DNA of 64,000 nucleotides from Vibrio jasicida CAIM 1864 = LMG 25398. GTDB lineage: Bacteria; Pseudomonadota; Gammaproteobacteria; Enterobacterales; Vibrionaceae. Positions 54,320-63,962 of this stretch are shown here, one piece after another. The first letter of the stretch is position 1. Each line of letters starts with the position of its first letter. Where the stretch lies: positions 124,001 through 188,000 of the forward strand of contig NZ_BAOG01000063.1 of NCBI RefSeq assembly GCF_000400365.1, written 5' to 3'. A program made the position numbers and the translations under genes. A model generated the notes under the pieces. The model saw only the letters and a program-made list of their open reading frames with translations, made no database searches and was not told where the DNA came from.

Positions 54320-54943
54320 ATGCAAGAAAACTACAAACAACCTTTGCGAATTGGCGTTGGTGGACCTGTTGGGTCTGGTAAAACGGCATTGCTAGAGGTT
54401 CTGTGCAAAACTCTCCGAGATCTTTATCAGATCGCTGTCGTCACTAACGATATCTATACGCAAGAAGATGCAAAGATACTCACTCAGGCAGAAGCCTTAG
54501 ATGCAGAGCGTATTATTGGGGTCGAGACTGGTGGTTGCCCGCATACCGCGATTAGAGAAGACGCCTCGATGAACCTCGCTGCGGTGGAGGAACTCTCTAT
54601 GCGGCACAAAAACCTAGACGTGGTATTTATCGAAAGTGGTGGTGACAATCTCAGTGCCACGTTTAGCCCTGAACTGGCTGACTTGATGATCTATGTGATT
54701 GATGTATCGGAAGGGGAGAAAATTCCACGCAAAGGCGGACCTGGCATTACACGCTCTGATTTGCTTGTTATCAACAAAATAGACCTTGCGCCTTATGTTG
54801 GAGCATCATTAGAGGTCATGGAAGCGGATACCGCTCGAATGCGTCCAGAGAAACCTTATGTGTTTACCAACCTAAAAGAAGGTAAGGGGCTGCAGGAAAT
54901 CATAGACTTCATTGTCGATAAAGGTATGCTTGAAAAGAGATAG
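54320..54943 (+). CDS. ureG: second UreG GTPase, orphan copy
   Basis: 207 residues. P-loop [26 protein letters not shown] (CPH metal site), [15 protein letters not shown] and NKID are all intact, so it should be active. It is clearly homologous over its full length to the operon copy at 43156 but differs in the N-terminus ([13 protein letters not shown]) and many surface positions, so it is not a recent duplicate. It stands alone, divergent from AraC regulator 4 and before the carbonic anhydrase gene. The HypB GTPase is excluded by the UreG-type motifs. There is no ribosome site of note. Confidence 0.95.
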   Translation: MQENYKQPLRIGVGGPVGSGKTALLEVLCKTLRDLYQIAVVTNDIYTQEDAKILTQAEALDAERIIGVETGGCPHTAIREDASMNLAAVEELSMRHKNLDVVFIESGGDNLSATFSPELADLMIYVIDVSEGEKIPRKGGPGITRSDLLVINKIDLAPYVGASLEVMEADTARMRPEKPYVFTNLKEGKGLQEIIDFIVDKGMLEKR

Positions 54944-55038
54944 CATCGAAGTATGCCAAAGAAACTGCTGCGTATCATGAAGAATTATGTTTATTCGCAG
55001 TCGTTTCTATGCCTAATGCTCACAATAAGTCGATACTG

Positions 55039-55070
55039 AAAAAAAAGCAGCTTTAAATGATTAAAGCTGC
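55039..55070 (-). terminator. intrinsic terminator on the minus strand
   Basis: GCAGCTTTAA / TTAAAGCTGC with ATGA loop, followed on the minus strand by eight T. It ends the small gene at 55246-55452. Confidence 0.9.
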
Positions 55071-55245
55071 AAAGAATCAATAGCAGGAAAAGTAGATGAT
55101 TACATCTACGGAACCAAAGTGAAACCAAACAATTGTGTAGTAACGTTTGATGAAAACTATAGTATATGACTCACGTTCTGTTTCAATGTGTTCAGCTGTG
55201 GTTGAAGCTGAATCTAAATATCTGGAGCAGATTATTAAATAGTCC

Positions 55246-55452
55246 CTACTTCAATAGCCTAATGATGTTCTTGGGCCTTCTTATATAGTCATAAAACTCT
55301 TTTGCTTTAAGCCTACCGACTGAAAGTTCAATTTTAAGCTCATTGGCAAGTAATCTTAATGTCGATCGATTAACCATATCTTTACGAGCATTCACTTTAT
55401 CTAGGTATTCATCCAAGATTTTGTCATCATAAACGTAGATATATTCACTCAT
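55246..55452 (-). CDS. small uncharacterised protein
   Basis: 68 residues, charged, alpha-helical. AAAGGAC lies 11 bases before the ATG, and a strong terminator follows about 175 bases downstream, which supports a real transcript. No family is recognised. It lies between the orphan ureG and carbonic anhydrase genes on the opposite strand. Confidence 0.6.
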   Translation of the reverse strand: MSEYIYVYDDKILDEYLDKVNARKDMVNRSTLRLLANELKIELSVGRLKAKEFYDYIRRPKNIIRLLK

Positions 55453-55812
55453 AATCGTATGTCCTTTTAAATGATAGTTTTAGTTGGCAATAAACCCTGA
55501 ATTAGAGTTTGGTTTTTTATGACGAGGTAAATTGATGTCGTTTTAGACGATGTTCGTTTTGCGTTTGGATTATTAAGGTATAAGAATAAGGCTTCAAGCA
55601 GTTTTGCTGTGATTCTTGTATGTTGAAATAATCTAGTCTGATGGTGAAATACAAATCTCACTATTAGTTCTGTCCCAAAGTGATTTAAATATTTGTTTAA
55701 TTTGTTTTTATAAATGTTGAATATGGGTGTGCTTGCATTTATCTGACACTGCAATGACTTTGAGGTTTTACTAATTATCTGATTTTTTAATAATTTATTA
55801 AATGAGGATAAG
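55453..55812. other. AT-rich gap before the carbonic anhydrase gene
   Basis: 360 bases. The only frame (95 residues, minus strand) looks like a by-chance reading and is rejected. Promoters for the flanking divergent genes must lie here. Confidence 0.5.
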
Positions 55813-56517
55813 ATGAAGAAATCACTGTTAGCGATTGGCCTTTTATTAAGTTCTGCAGCACATGCTGAGCATTGGGGGTACGAAGGCGAGAATGGGCCTG
55901 AGTTTTGGGGTAAATTCTCTGAAGATTGTCAGCAAGGTAAGAACCAAAGTCCTGTTAATATCCAATCAACCGTGTTGGGTATTATGGATGAAATACACAT
56001 CTACTATTTAGGTCATGCCGTTTCAGCTATTGATAATGGTCATACTCTGCAAGCCAGTGTTGAGGGCAATAATACGCTACTGGTTGACGATAAAAAGTAC
56101 ACGCTTTCTCAATTTCACTTCCATACGCCATCTGAAAACCACATCAACGGAGAAGAGTACCCGCTAGAGGCGCACTTTGTTCATGCCGATAAGGATGGCA
56201 ATCTAGCGGTTGTGGCAGTCTTCTATAAGCTAGGAGATGAAAACCCAACACTGGAGAAGTTGCTAAACCATGACTTTAAAAAAGGCAAAACAACCAGCTT
56301 TGAACCCGTGAGCATCAAGTCTCTTGTTCCTTCTAAGCACAGCTACTACCGATTCAATGGTTCGTTAACGACACCTCCGTGTTCTGAAGGTGTTCGTTGG
56401 TTGGTACTAAAAGAGGTTCAAACGGTATCTGCAGCGCAAGTGAAAGCGTTTATGGACATCATGGGTAAGAACAATCGTCCTATCCAGCCGATTAACGCTC
56501 GACTCATTATCAACTAA
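55813..56517 (+). CDS. alpha-type carbonic anhydrase, secreted
   Basis: 234 residues with a signal peptide (about 1-18, AHA-EH). The zinc ligands are His102, His104 and His121 (QFHFHTPSENH and AHFVH), and GSLTTPPCSEGVRW is the conserved alpha-class loop; Cys39 and the Cys of TPPC likely form the structural disulphide. It is periplasmic or exported, and interconverts CO2 and bicarbonate. The ATG is preceded by AATGAGGATAAG. Its place beside a urease GTPase suggests use of urease-derived CO2. Confidence 0.96.
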   Translation: MKKSLLAIGLLLSSAAHAEHWGYEGENGPEFWGKFSEDCQQGKNQSPVNIQSTVLGIMDEIHIYYLGHAVSAIDNGHTLQASVEGNNTLLVDDKKYTLSQFHFHTPSENHINGEEYPLEAHFVHADKDGNLAVVAVFYKLGDENPTLEKLLNHDFKKGKTTSFEPVSIKSLVPSKHSYYRFNGSLTTPPCSEGVRWLVLKEVQTVSAAQVKAFMDIMGKNNRPIQPINARLIIN

Positions 56518-56584
56518 CCCATTAATGACGAACCGAAGTTTGACGCGGTTTGCGTGCTATCTGAGATTAACGGTTGTCTAAACG

Positions 56585-56613
56585 AAAAAAGGACTCTTAG
56601 TGAGTCCTTTTTG
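56585..56613 (+). terminator. intrinsic terminator after the carbonic anhydrase gene
   Basis: AAAAAGGACTC / GAGTCCTTTTT, 11 pairs with a five-base loop and T tail. Confidence 0.95.
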
Positions 56614-57023
56614 ATATTAAAATAAGAGCATACATCAAGTGGAACTCAAGTGTCTGATGGGTACTCCATCCTTGGAGATTTGACACTTAAGCGACATCGA
56701 ACGCAGTCACACATTGCACTCGGATGTACTAACCGAAACCAATTTAACATTGGACTTGTAAGCAGTACATCAAATGATTTTTGTCGATTAAAGATGTCTA
56801 AGTAGCTAAATTTTAAGTGGTTTATCTTCGAGGCTTTAGATGGATATTGTGGATATTGAGCGTAAGTTAGAGCGAAGTTGGCATTTATTAGAATGCTTGT
56901 AGATGTACGCTAGCGTCCGGGGTTTTTGAGAGCGTTAGTCTCTCTGAAAGCTCTCCTACTGATAGATAGCGAATGTTAATCGTCGCATAAAATGCGCTCT
57001 GTATAATCTGAAGTTTCTGCAAT
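56614..57023. other. gap between carbonic anhydrase and ulaG
   Basis: About 410 bases without a supported gene; a 102-residue minus-strand frame overlaps ulaG and is rejected. It marks the right edge of the accessory region. Confidence 0.5.
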
Positions 57024-57052
57024 AAAAAAGGGCTCAATTGAGAGCCCTTTTG
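57024..57052 (-). terminator. terminator of ulaG
   Basis: GGGCTC / GAGCCC inside longer A/T flanks; the minus strand has a TTTTTT tail directly after the stem, 30 bases beyond the ulaG stop. Confidence 0.9.
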
Positions 57053-57080
57053 GTTTTCGCTGTCTGACGTTGCGACGGAA

Positions 57081-58262
<1,182 letters not shown>

Positions 58263-58272
58263 CTAGGGCGCG

Positions 58273-59028
58273 TTAGACCAGTATGACCTGTGTCCCTTTT
58301 GCTTCTATCGCTTTGATGACCTCTGGGTTGGCGTTTTTGCCAGTGATCAGAATGTCGATTTTCTCGGTAGGACAGAACAACATGCCCGTTCTGTGACCCA
58401 CTTTGGAGCTGTCTACCACGACGACGAGCTTGTCGATTTGCTCAAGCATTTGCTGCTCTGCCACCGCGGTTAACATGTCGGCTTTGTAGAGTCCGGCTTC
58501 GGTTAACCCTTTGCCCGAAGTGAACATCCAATTGCCTGCGTAACTGCCAAGCGAGTTGGGCGCCGGATTTAAGAACAGTTTTTGTGAACGGTTGTATTGA
58601 CCGCCAATGATGATCACATCGTCATGGTCTTCATTGATCAGGTAGCTTGCCAATGGGAAGTAGTTGGTGACGATCTGCACGTCTTGCCCACATAGCTTCT
58701 GCCCAAGTAGGAAAGCGGTCGAACCGCAGTTGATGACCACGCTGTCGCCAGGCTGACAAAGCTCAGCGGCTTGCATCGCAATCAAGGATTTTTCTTCGTA
58801 ATGCTCAGTGCTGTTGATGTTCAGCGGTGACCATTTTTTCTTTTCTGCTTCGACGCGTTCTGCGCCGTTGCGTACTTTGCGCAGTTTGCCTAGTTCATCC
58901 AGCTTAGAGATATCACGGCGAGCCGTAGCTGGAGAGACGTTAAAGCTCTTAATAATGTGTGAGACGTTAATCGTCTGATTTTCTTCTAATAAAGACAGAA
59001 TGCCATTGTGTCTTTGTACTTCATTCAT
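58273..59028 (-). CDS. ulaR: DeoR-family repressor of ascorbate genes
   Basis: 251 residues. N-terminal DeoR helix-turn-helix (about 5-60; VSHIIKSFNVSPATARRDISKLDELGKL, seen as the SPATARRDI core) and C-terminal DeoRC sensor domain with INCGSTAFLLGQKL, YNRSQKLFLNPA and VVVDSSKVGH. UlaR in E. coli binds L-ascorbate-6-phosphate to derepress ula. The ATG at 59028 (three codons after a first ATG) matches homologues. It is divergent from the fused permease gene over 386 bases, in which phased TGATT repeats lie. Confidence 0.94.
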   Translation of the reverse strand: MNEVQRHNGILSLLEENQTINVSHIIKSFNVSPATARRDISKLDELGKLRKVRNGAERVEAEKKKWSPLNINSTEHYEEKSLIAMQAAELCQPGDSVVINCGSTAFLLGQKLCGQDVQIVTNYFPLASYLINEDHDDVIIIGGQYNRSQKLFLNPAPNSLGSYAGNWMFTSGKGLTEAGLYKADMLTAVAEQQMLEQIDKLVVVVDSSKVGHRTGMLFCPTEKIDILITGKNANPEVIKAIEAKGTQVILV

Positions 59029-59073
59029 ACCCATCACCCTATTTGATTCAAATTCACCGAAATGTGTATCTAG

Positions 59074-59130
59074 TGATTATTTGGTGATTACTTGTGATTT
59101 GTTTTGATTCTATTAATCACGCTCTTGATT
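59074..59130. promoter_or_regulatory. helically phased TGATT repeats near ulaR
   Basis: TGATT starts at 59074, 59085, 59095 and 59105, i.e. 10-11 bases apart, followed by AATCA at 59115 and TGATT at 59126. This matches the tandem-repeat operators of DeoR-type repressors and is a candidate UlaR site. Confidence 0.6.
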
Positions 59131-59213
59131 GTCAAATTCAAGACTGATGAAAATCTGAACTTCATCACAATAAATTATAAGTAATTGTATTTATTGATAA
59201 TTTAATTTTTGTG

Positions 59214-59229
59214 TGTGATCCGCTTACCA
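59214..59229. promoter_or_regulatory. weak CRP-like site
   Basis: TGTGA-TCCGCT-TACCA: left half perfect, right half poor. CRP control of ula would be expected for a PTS sugar. Confidence 0.35.
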
Positions 59230-59272
59230 TTTGTAGGGTTTTTTGGAGGGCAAAATTGATAAATATCAAAAT

Positions 59273-59307
59273 AATCACAAATGAGCATTGCGTGATTACT
59301 TTTGATT
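59273..59307. promoter_or_regulatory. second TGATT/AATCA cluster near the permease gene
   Basis: AATCAC at 59273, then TGATT at 59293 and 59303, ten bases apart. With the cluster at 59074 it could allow looping by UlaR tetramers. Confidence 0.5.
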
Positions 59308-59414
59308 GTTAGAGTTTATTTCGTGAGCAAAAACTGAGTAGATTCTACGACATCAGATGGAATCACTCTGACCTACATACGATTACAAATAAAAAACACT
59401 CTAGGGGTAAAGAT

Positions 59415-61175
59415 ATGGAGTTCTTGTACGACATCTTCTATATTTTTTACAGCCAAGTTATGACCAAAGCCCCACTACTGCTGGGTTTGGTAACATGCAT
59501 TGGCTATTGGTTGCTGAGAAGAGACGCCACCACCATCATTAAAGGTTCCATCAAAACGATCGTGGGTTTCATGCTGGTTCAAGTGGGTGCGGGCACCCTA
59601 GTTGCTGGCTTCAAACCTGTGATCTCCAAACTTTCCGAATACCACGGGCTAACCGGCTCGGTCATTGACCCTTACACCTCCATGATGTCTACCATGGAAG
59701 CGATGGGCGACAACTACTCTTGGGTGGGTTACGCAGTTCTATTAGCATTAGGTATCAACATCCTCTTGGTACTGTTCCGCCGCTACACGGGTATCCGCAC
59801 CATCATGCTGACTGGTCACATCATGTTCCAGCAAGCAGGTCTGATTGCCGTGTTCTACTTTGTGCTTGGCGCAAGCATGTGGGAAACCATCATTTACTCT
59901 GCGGTGTTAATGGCGCTGTACTGGGGTATCTCCTCCAACATCATGTTCAAGCCAACTGAAGAAGTCACCGGCGGGGCGGGTTTCTCTATTGGTCACCAAC
60001 AACAGGTCGCGTCTTGGATTGCAACAAAAGTCGCGCCAAAACTTGGTGATAAGAACGACAGCGTTGACCACCTAGAACTGCCTAAATGGCTACATATCTT
60101 CCACGACAGCATCGCAGCAACGGCGATCGTGATGACGGTGTTCTTCGGCATTATTTTGCTTTCATTCGGTCTTGATAACCTTCAAGAAATGGCGGGCACC
60201 ACACACTGGACTATCTACATCTTAGAAACGGGTCTGAAATTCGCTGTTGCGATTCAGGTGATTGTTGCCGGTGTACGTATGTTCGTTGCTGAGCTGTCTG
60301 AAGCGTTCAAAGGCATCTCTGAGCGCGTGATTCCAAACGCGGTATTGGCGATTGACTGTGCGGCTATCTACGCATTCTCTCCAAACGCAATGGTATTTGG
60401 TTTCATGTGGGGTGCGCTTGGTCAATTCGCTGCAGTACTGGCGATGCTGGCATTCGATGCGCCAATCATGATCATCCCTGGCTTCATTCCAATGTTCTTC
60501 TCTAACGCGACCATCGGCGTATTTGCTAACCACTTCGGTGGCTGGAAAGCGGTGATGAAGATCTGTTTCGTGATGGGCATCATCGAGGTGCTAGGTTCTG
60601 CTTGGGCTATCCACCTATTTAGCCAACACGGCACAGAATTCAACGGCTGGATGGGCATGGCGGACTGGGCGCTTGTATTCCCACCAATCATGCAAGGTCT
60701 GTCTGCATCGAAAATGTTCTTCTTCGTTCTTGTTGGTCTGTCTCTGGTTTACATGTTCTTCGCCTCTCGCAAGCTACGTGCTGAAGAAGACGCGCAAGGC
60801 ACAGTAGAAATCAGTGAAGAGCCAGAAGTGATTGAAGCGGTAGAGCAAGCAATCAAAGCGAGCGACGGTCTGCGCCCAGTCAGCATCCTAGCAGTATGTG
60901 GTAACGGTCAAGGCTCATCGATGATGATGAAAATGAAGATCGGCAAATACCTAGAGAAGAAAGGCATTCCTCACGTGATGGACTCATGCGCAGTGTCGGA
61001 CTACAAGTCGAAGCTTGCGAGCACGGACATCATCGTATCGTCGAAGCACCTGTCTGCAGAGATGGAGCCAGGTGAAGGCAAGTTTGTACTCGGGGTGCAA
61101 AACATGCTTAACCCTAACTCCTTCGGTGACGAGCTACTCGACATCATCAATAAAAACTTTGTACCAGCAAAATAA
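59415..61175 (+). CDS. ulaA: fused ascorbate PTS permease (EIIC-EIIB)
   Basis: 586 residues. Residues 1 to about 460 are the UlaA-type EIIC with ten or more membrane segments; after a charged linker (about 461-488) residues 489-586 are the EIIB domain with [19 protein letters not shown], whose Cys495 is phosphorylated. In E. coli EIIC and EIIB are separate (UlaA and UlaB); the fused form is the usual SgaT-SgaB arrangement in other genera. It imports L-ascorbate and phosphorylates it to L-ascorbate-6-phosphate. Note the EIIB tail ends [16 protein letters not shown] at 59415 follows AGGGGTAAAG. Confidence 0.95.
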   Translation: MEFLYDIFYIFYSQVMTKAPLLLGLVTCIGYWLLRRDATTIIKGSIKTIVGFMLVQVGAGTLVAGFKPVISKLSEYHGLTGSVIDPYTSMMSTMEAMGDNYSWVGYAVLLALGINILLVLFRRYTGIRTIMLTGHIMFQQAGLIAVFYFVLGASMWETIIYSAVLMALYWGISSNIMFKPTEEVTGGAGFSIGHQQQVASWIATKVAPKLGDKNDSVDHLELPKWLHIFHDSIAATAIVMTVFFGIILLSFGLDNLQEMAGTTHWTIYILETGLKFAVAIQVIVAGVRMFVAELSEAFKGISERVIPNAVLAIDCAAIYAFSPNAMVFGFMWGALGQFAAVLAMLAFDAPIMIIPGFIPMFFSNATIGVFANHFGGWKAVMKICFVMGIIEVLGSAWAIHLFSQHGTEFNGWMGMADWALVFPPIMQGLSASKMFFFVLVGLSLVYMFFASRKLRAEEDAQGTVEISEEPEVIEAVEQAIKASDGLRPVSILAVCGNGQGSSMMMKMKIGKYLEKKGIPHVMDSCAVSDYKSKLASTDIIVSSKHLSAEMEPGEGKFVLGVQNMLNPNSFGDELLDIINKNFVPAK

Positions 61176-61243
61176 AACAGCATGACCAAATATCTCTCAA
61201 TGAAGAGATAAGAAACCAATAACAAACAGCGGATGACAACAGT

Positions 61244-61278
61244 GGTGCCGGGCTTCGGAAAGCCAAAGTCACGGCACC
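61244..61278 (+). other. nested hairpin between EIIC-EIIB and EIIA genes
   Basis: Outer GGTGCCG/CGGCACC around an inner GGCTT/AAGCC stem-loop, just before the ulaC ribosome site. Probably an mRNA stability or processing element in the operon. Confidence 0.65.
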
Positions 61279-61296
61279 CAAACTGGAGATAGAACA

Positions 61297-61773
61297 ATGG
61301 GATTAAAACAATCACTGATCGACAACAACTCAATCAAACTGCAAGCGCAGGCGTCGAATTGGCGTGAAGCCATCAAGATTGGTACGGACATGTTGATTGC
61401 CTCTGGTGCGATTCAGCCTTCTTACCACGACGCCATCATCAGCAGCGTGGAAGAGTTAGGTCCTTACATCTGCATCGCGCCTAACTTGGCACTGCCACAC
61501 GCACGCCCAGAAAACGGCGTAATTCGTACTGCTTTCGCACTGGTTACGCTAGAAGAGCCAATCTACTTTGAAGGCGAAGACGAGCCAGTTGATGTGCTAA
61601 TCACGCTAGCGGGCAGCTCTTCCGATGAGCACATGGAAGGTCTGATGGAAGTGACCCAAGTGTTGGATGATGAAGACAGTGAAACGGGCGTGGATTTAGA
61701 CAAGCTTCGCCGTTGCCGCAGCAAAACCGATGTATTCAACGTGATTGATGAAGCTCTGGCTGTTACTGCCTAA
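61297..61773 (+). CDS. ulaC: ascorbate PTS EIIA component
   Basis: 158 residues, mannitol/fructose-type EIIA fold (PTS_EIIA_2). The phospho-acceptor is His68 in LALPHARPENGV, the same number as in E. coli UlaC. It passes phosphate from HPr to the EIIB Cys. GGAG precedes the ATG. Confidence 0.96.
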   Translation: MGLKQSLIDNNSIKLQAQASNWREAIKIGTDMLIASGAIQPSYHDAIISSVEELGPYICIAPNLALPHARPENGVIRTAFALVTLEEPIYFEGEDEPVDVLITLAGSSSDEHMEGLMEVTQVLDDEDSETGVDLDKLRRCRSKTDVFNVIDEALAVTA

Positions 61774-61782
61774 GGAGAACTC

Positions 61783-62475
61783 ATGTACAGCGAACTGAAA
61801 CAACGTGTGCTCGAAGCCAACCTCAAACTACCGAAATACGGCTTGGTGACCTTCACCTGGGGCAACGTGTCTGAGATTGACCGCGAGCGCGGCGTGATTG
61901 CGATTAAACCGTCGGGGGTGGAATACGATGGCATGCGCGCTGAGCACATTGTGGTGGTCGATTTAGACGGCAATGTGGTGGAAGGCAACATGAATCCATC
62001 CAGCGATACCGCGACCCACATTGAGATCTACAAAGCGTTCCCACAAGTGGGCGGCGTGGTGCACACCCACTCACGCAGCGCAACGATTTGGGCGCAAGCA
62101 GGGATTGATATTCCTGCGCTGGGCACGACTCATGCCGACTACTTCTACGGCGACATTCCATGTACTCGCAAGCTCTCACAACGCGAAATTGCCGAAGAGT
62201 ACGAGAAGAACACTGGCTTAGTGATAGTGGAAGAGTTTCGTCAACGCCGCATCGATCCAATGGCAGTGCCAAGCGTGATTGTAGCAGGGCATGCGCCTTT
62301 CTCTTGGGGCACTAACGCCGATGATGCCGTGCACAACGCAGTGGTATTGGAAGAGATTTCTGCCATGGCATTAGCAACACGTTCACTCAACAGTGGCATC
62401 AAGATCCAGCCTGAGCTTTCAGACAAACACTACCTGCGTAAGCACGGTGAAAACGCCTACTACGGGCAGAGGTAA
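61783..62475 (+). CDS. ulaF: L-ribulose-5-phosphate 4-epimerase
   Basis: 230 residues, class II aldolase fold. [42 protein letters not shown] (zinc His94/His96 region) and [10 protein letters not shown] (third His) are present. It converts L-ribulose-5-phosphate to D-xylulose-5-phosphate. It is at the usual end of the ascorbate pathway but here lies early in the operon, before the HAD gene. AAGGAG precedes the ATG. Confidence 0.95.
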   Translation: MYSELKQRVLEANLKLPKYGLVTFTWGNVSEIDRERGVIAIKPSGVEYDGMRAEHIVVVDLDGNVVEGNMNPSSDTATHIEIYKAFPQVGGVVHTHSRSATIWAQAGIDIPALGTTHADYFYGDIPCTRKLSQREIAEEYEKNTGLVIVEEFRQRRIDPMAVPSVIVAGHAPFSWGTNADDAVHNAVVLEEISAMALATRSLNSGIKIQPELSDKHYLRKHGENAYYGQR

Positions 62476-62479
62476 CGAC

Positions 62480-63301
62480 ATGTACAAAGTGCTTGCTTTA
62501 GATTTAGACGGAACTGTCCTCACCGATGAACACAGCATTCACCCAGAGGTGAAAAAAGCGATTCAAGAAGCGCAGCAGAAGTGTCACGTGGTGATTGTCA
62601 CCGGACGCCATCACACTGCGGCACGTCCGTATTACGATGAGTTGGGTCTTACCACGCCTATCGTCTGCTGTAACGGCACTTATGTTTATGACTACCACAA
62701 TGACCGAGTGCTCAAGCACAACTCCATCGATAAGGAAGACGCGCTGACGTTCATCGCCTTGGCGAAGGAGTTTCAGGTCAAGATGGTGATGTACGTAACC
62801 GATGCCATGACGTACTCAAACTACAACCCAATTCACTACATGGAAGCGTTGGAAAAGTGGGCGAAAACCGCGCCTGAGCACCTTCAACCGAAGATCTACA
62901 AAATCGACTCGTTCAGTGAAGAAGTGCGTAATACCGAGTTCGTGTGGAAATTCGTGGTGGAAGGCTTACCAAGCTCGGTAGAACGCTTAATTGAAAACCC
63001 ATGGGTGAAAGAGAAATTCAACGGCGAACGCTCGTGGTCGAATCGCATCGACTTCGCAGCAAAAGGCAACAGCAAAGGCTTAAGACTGGCGGAATACGTT
63101 TCTGAGCTGGGTTATCACCCGAATCATGTCATTGCCGTGGGCGATAACCACAATGATATTTCCATGCTCCGTTACGCCGGATTAGGTGTTGCCATGAATA
63201 ACGCAGACGAGACGGTACGCTCAAGCGCCCGTTTGGTGTGCGAAACCGATAACAATAACGACGGCTTAGCTCGTCTGATACGTGAAAAAATTCAAGGATA
63301 A
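62480..63301 (+). CDS. Cof-type HAD phosphatase in the ula operon
   Basis: 273 residues from the ATG at 62480, five bases after the ulaF stop. HAD motifs: DLDGTVL (about 8-14), VTGRHH, a Lys later, and GDNHNDISMLRYAG (about 217-230). The type IIB cap is a Cof/YidA-like one, which dephosphorylates sugar phosphates. It is not part of the standard E. coli ula set, so it may relieve build-up of sugar phosphates from the ascorbate pathway, which is an inference. Confidence 0.92.
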   Translation: MYKVLALDLDGTVLTDEHSIHPEVKKAIQEAQQKCHVVIVTGRHHTAARPYYDELGLTTPIVCCNGTYVYDYHNDRVLKHNSIDKEDALTFIALAKEFQVKMVMYVTDAMTYSNYNPIHYMEALEKWAKTAPEHLQPKIYKIDSFSEEVRNTEFVWKFVVEGLPSSVERLIENPWVKEKFNGERSWSNRIDFAAKGNSKGLRLAEYVSELGYHPNHVIAVGDNHNDISMLRYAGLGVAMNNADETVRSSARLVCETDNNNDGLARLIREKIQG

Positions 63302-63306
63302 GCATC

Positions 63307-63954
63307 ATGACCAAACCAATGATTCAAATCGCTCTAGACCAAACTAACCTAACTGACGCCGTGGCGGTTGCAAGCAATGTACACAGCTATGTTGATGTGA
63401 TTGAAGTGGGCACCATTCTCGCGTTCGCAGAAGGGATGAATGCGGTCTCAACACTGCGTAAGAACCACCCAGACCATATTCTAGTGTGCGATATGAAGAC
63501 CACTGATGGCGGCGCTATTTTGTCTCGCATGGCGTTTGAAGCTGGCGCTGACTGGATTACGGTCTCAGCCGCAGCGCACATTGCGACCATCGAAGCGTGT
63601 AAGAAAGTGGCGGATGAATTTAGTGGCGAAATCCAAATCGAAATCTACGGCAACTGGACGATGGAAGATGCGCAAGCGTGGGTGGATCTCGGTATCACTC
63701 AAGCGATTTACCACCGTTCTCGCGATGCAGAGTTGGCAGGGATTGGCTGGACAGATGCTGACATCAACAAGATGCGTCAACTCTCTGAGCTAGGTATCGA
63801 GCTCTCTATCACGGGCGGTATCGTGCCAGAAGACATCTACCTGTTCGAAGGCATCAAAGCGAAAACCTTTATCGCAGGTCGTGCATTGGCGGGCGACAAA
63901 GGGCAAGAAACCGCAGAAGCATTAAAAGCGCAAATCGACCGTTACTGGAACTAG
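63307..63954 (+). CDS. ulaD: 3-keto-L-gulonate-6-phosphate decarboxylase
   Basis: 215 residues, OMPDC superfamily barrel. Key residues Asp11 (QIALDQTN), Asp62 and Lys64 (VCDMKTTDGG) are at the same numbers as in E. coli UlaD. It decarboxylates 3-keto-L-gulonate-6-phosphate to L-xylulose-5-phosphate with magnesium. It starts five bases after the HAD stop. AAGGA lies ahead of its ATG. Confidence 0.97.
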   Translation: MTKPMIQIALDQTNLTDAVAVASNVHSYVDVIEVGTILAFAEGMNAVSTLRKNHPDHILVCDMKTTDGGAILSRMAFEAGADWITVSAAAHIATIEACKKVADEFSGEIQIEIYGNWTMEDAQAWVDLGITQAIYHRSRDAELAGIGWTDADINKMRQLSELGIELSITGGIVPEDIYLFEGIKAKTFIAGRALAGDKGQETAEALKAQIDRYWN

Positions 63955-63962
63955 GGGGCGAC

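Noticed and set aside
54320-54943. HypB hydrogenase GTPase instead of UreG
   Set aside because: The CPH motif, ESGGDNL segment and length match UreG; no hydrogenase genes are near.
55467-55754. 95-residue minus-strand frame before the carbonic anhydrase gene
   Set aside because: No ribosome site, low-complexity AT-driven composition and position in a promoter region; probably a chance frame.
30891-56600. Integrative element boundaries for the urease region
   Set aside because: No integrase, transposase, tRNA or flanking direct repeats were found; the accessory character rests on gene content and AT-richness only.
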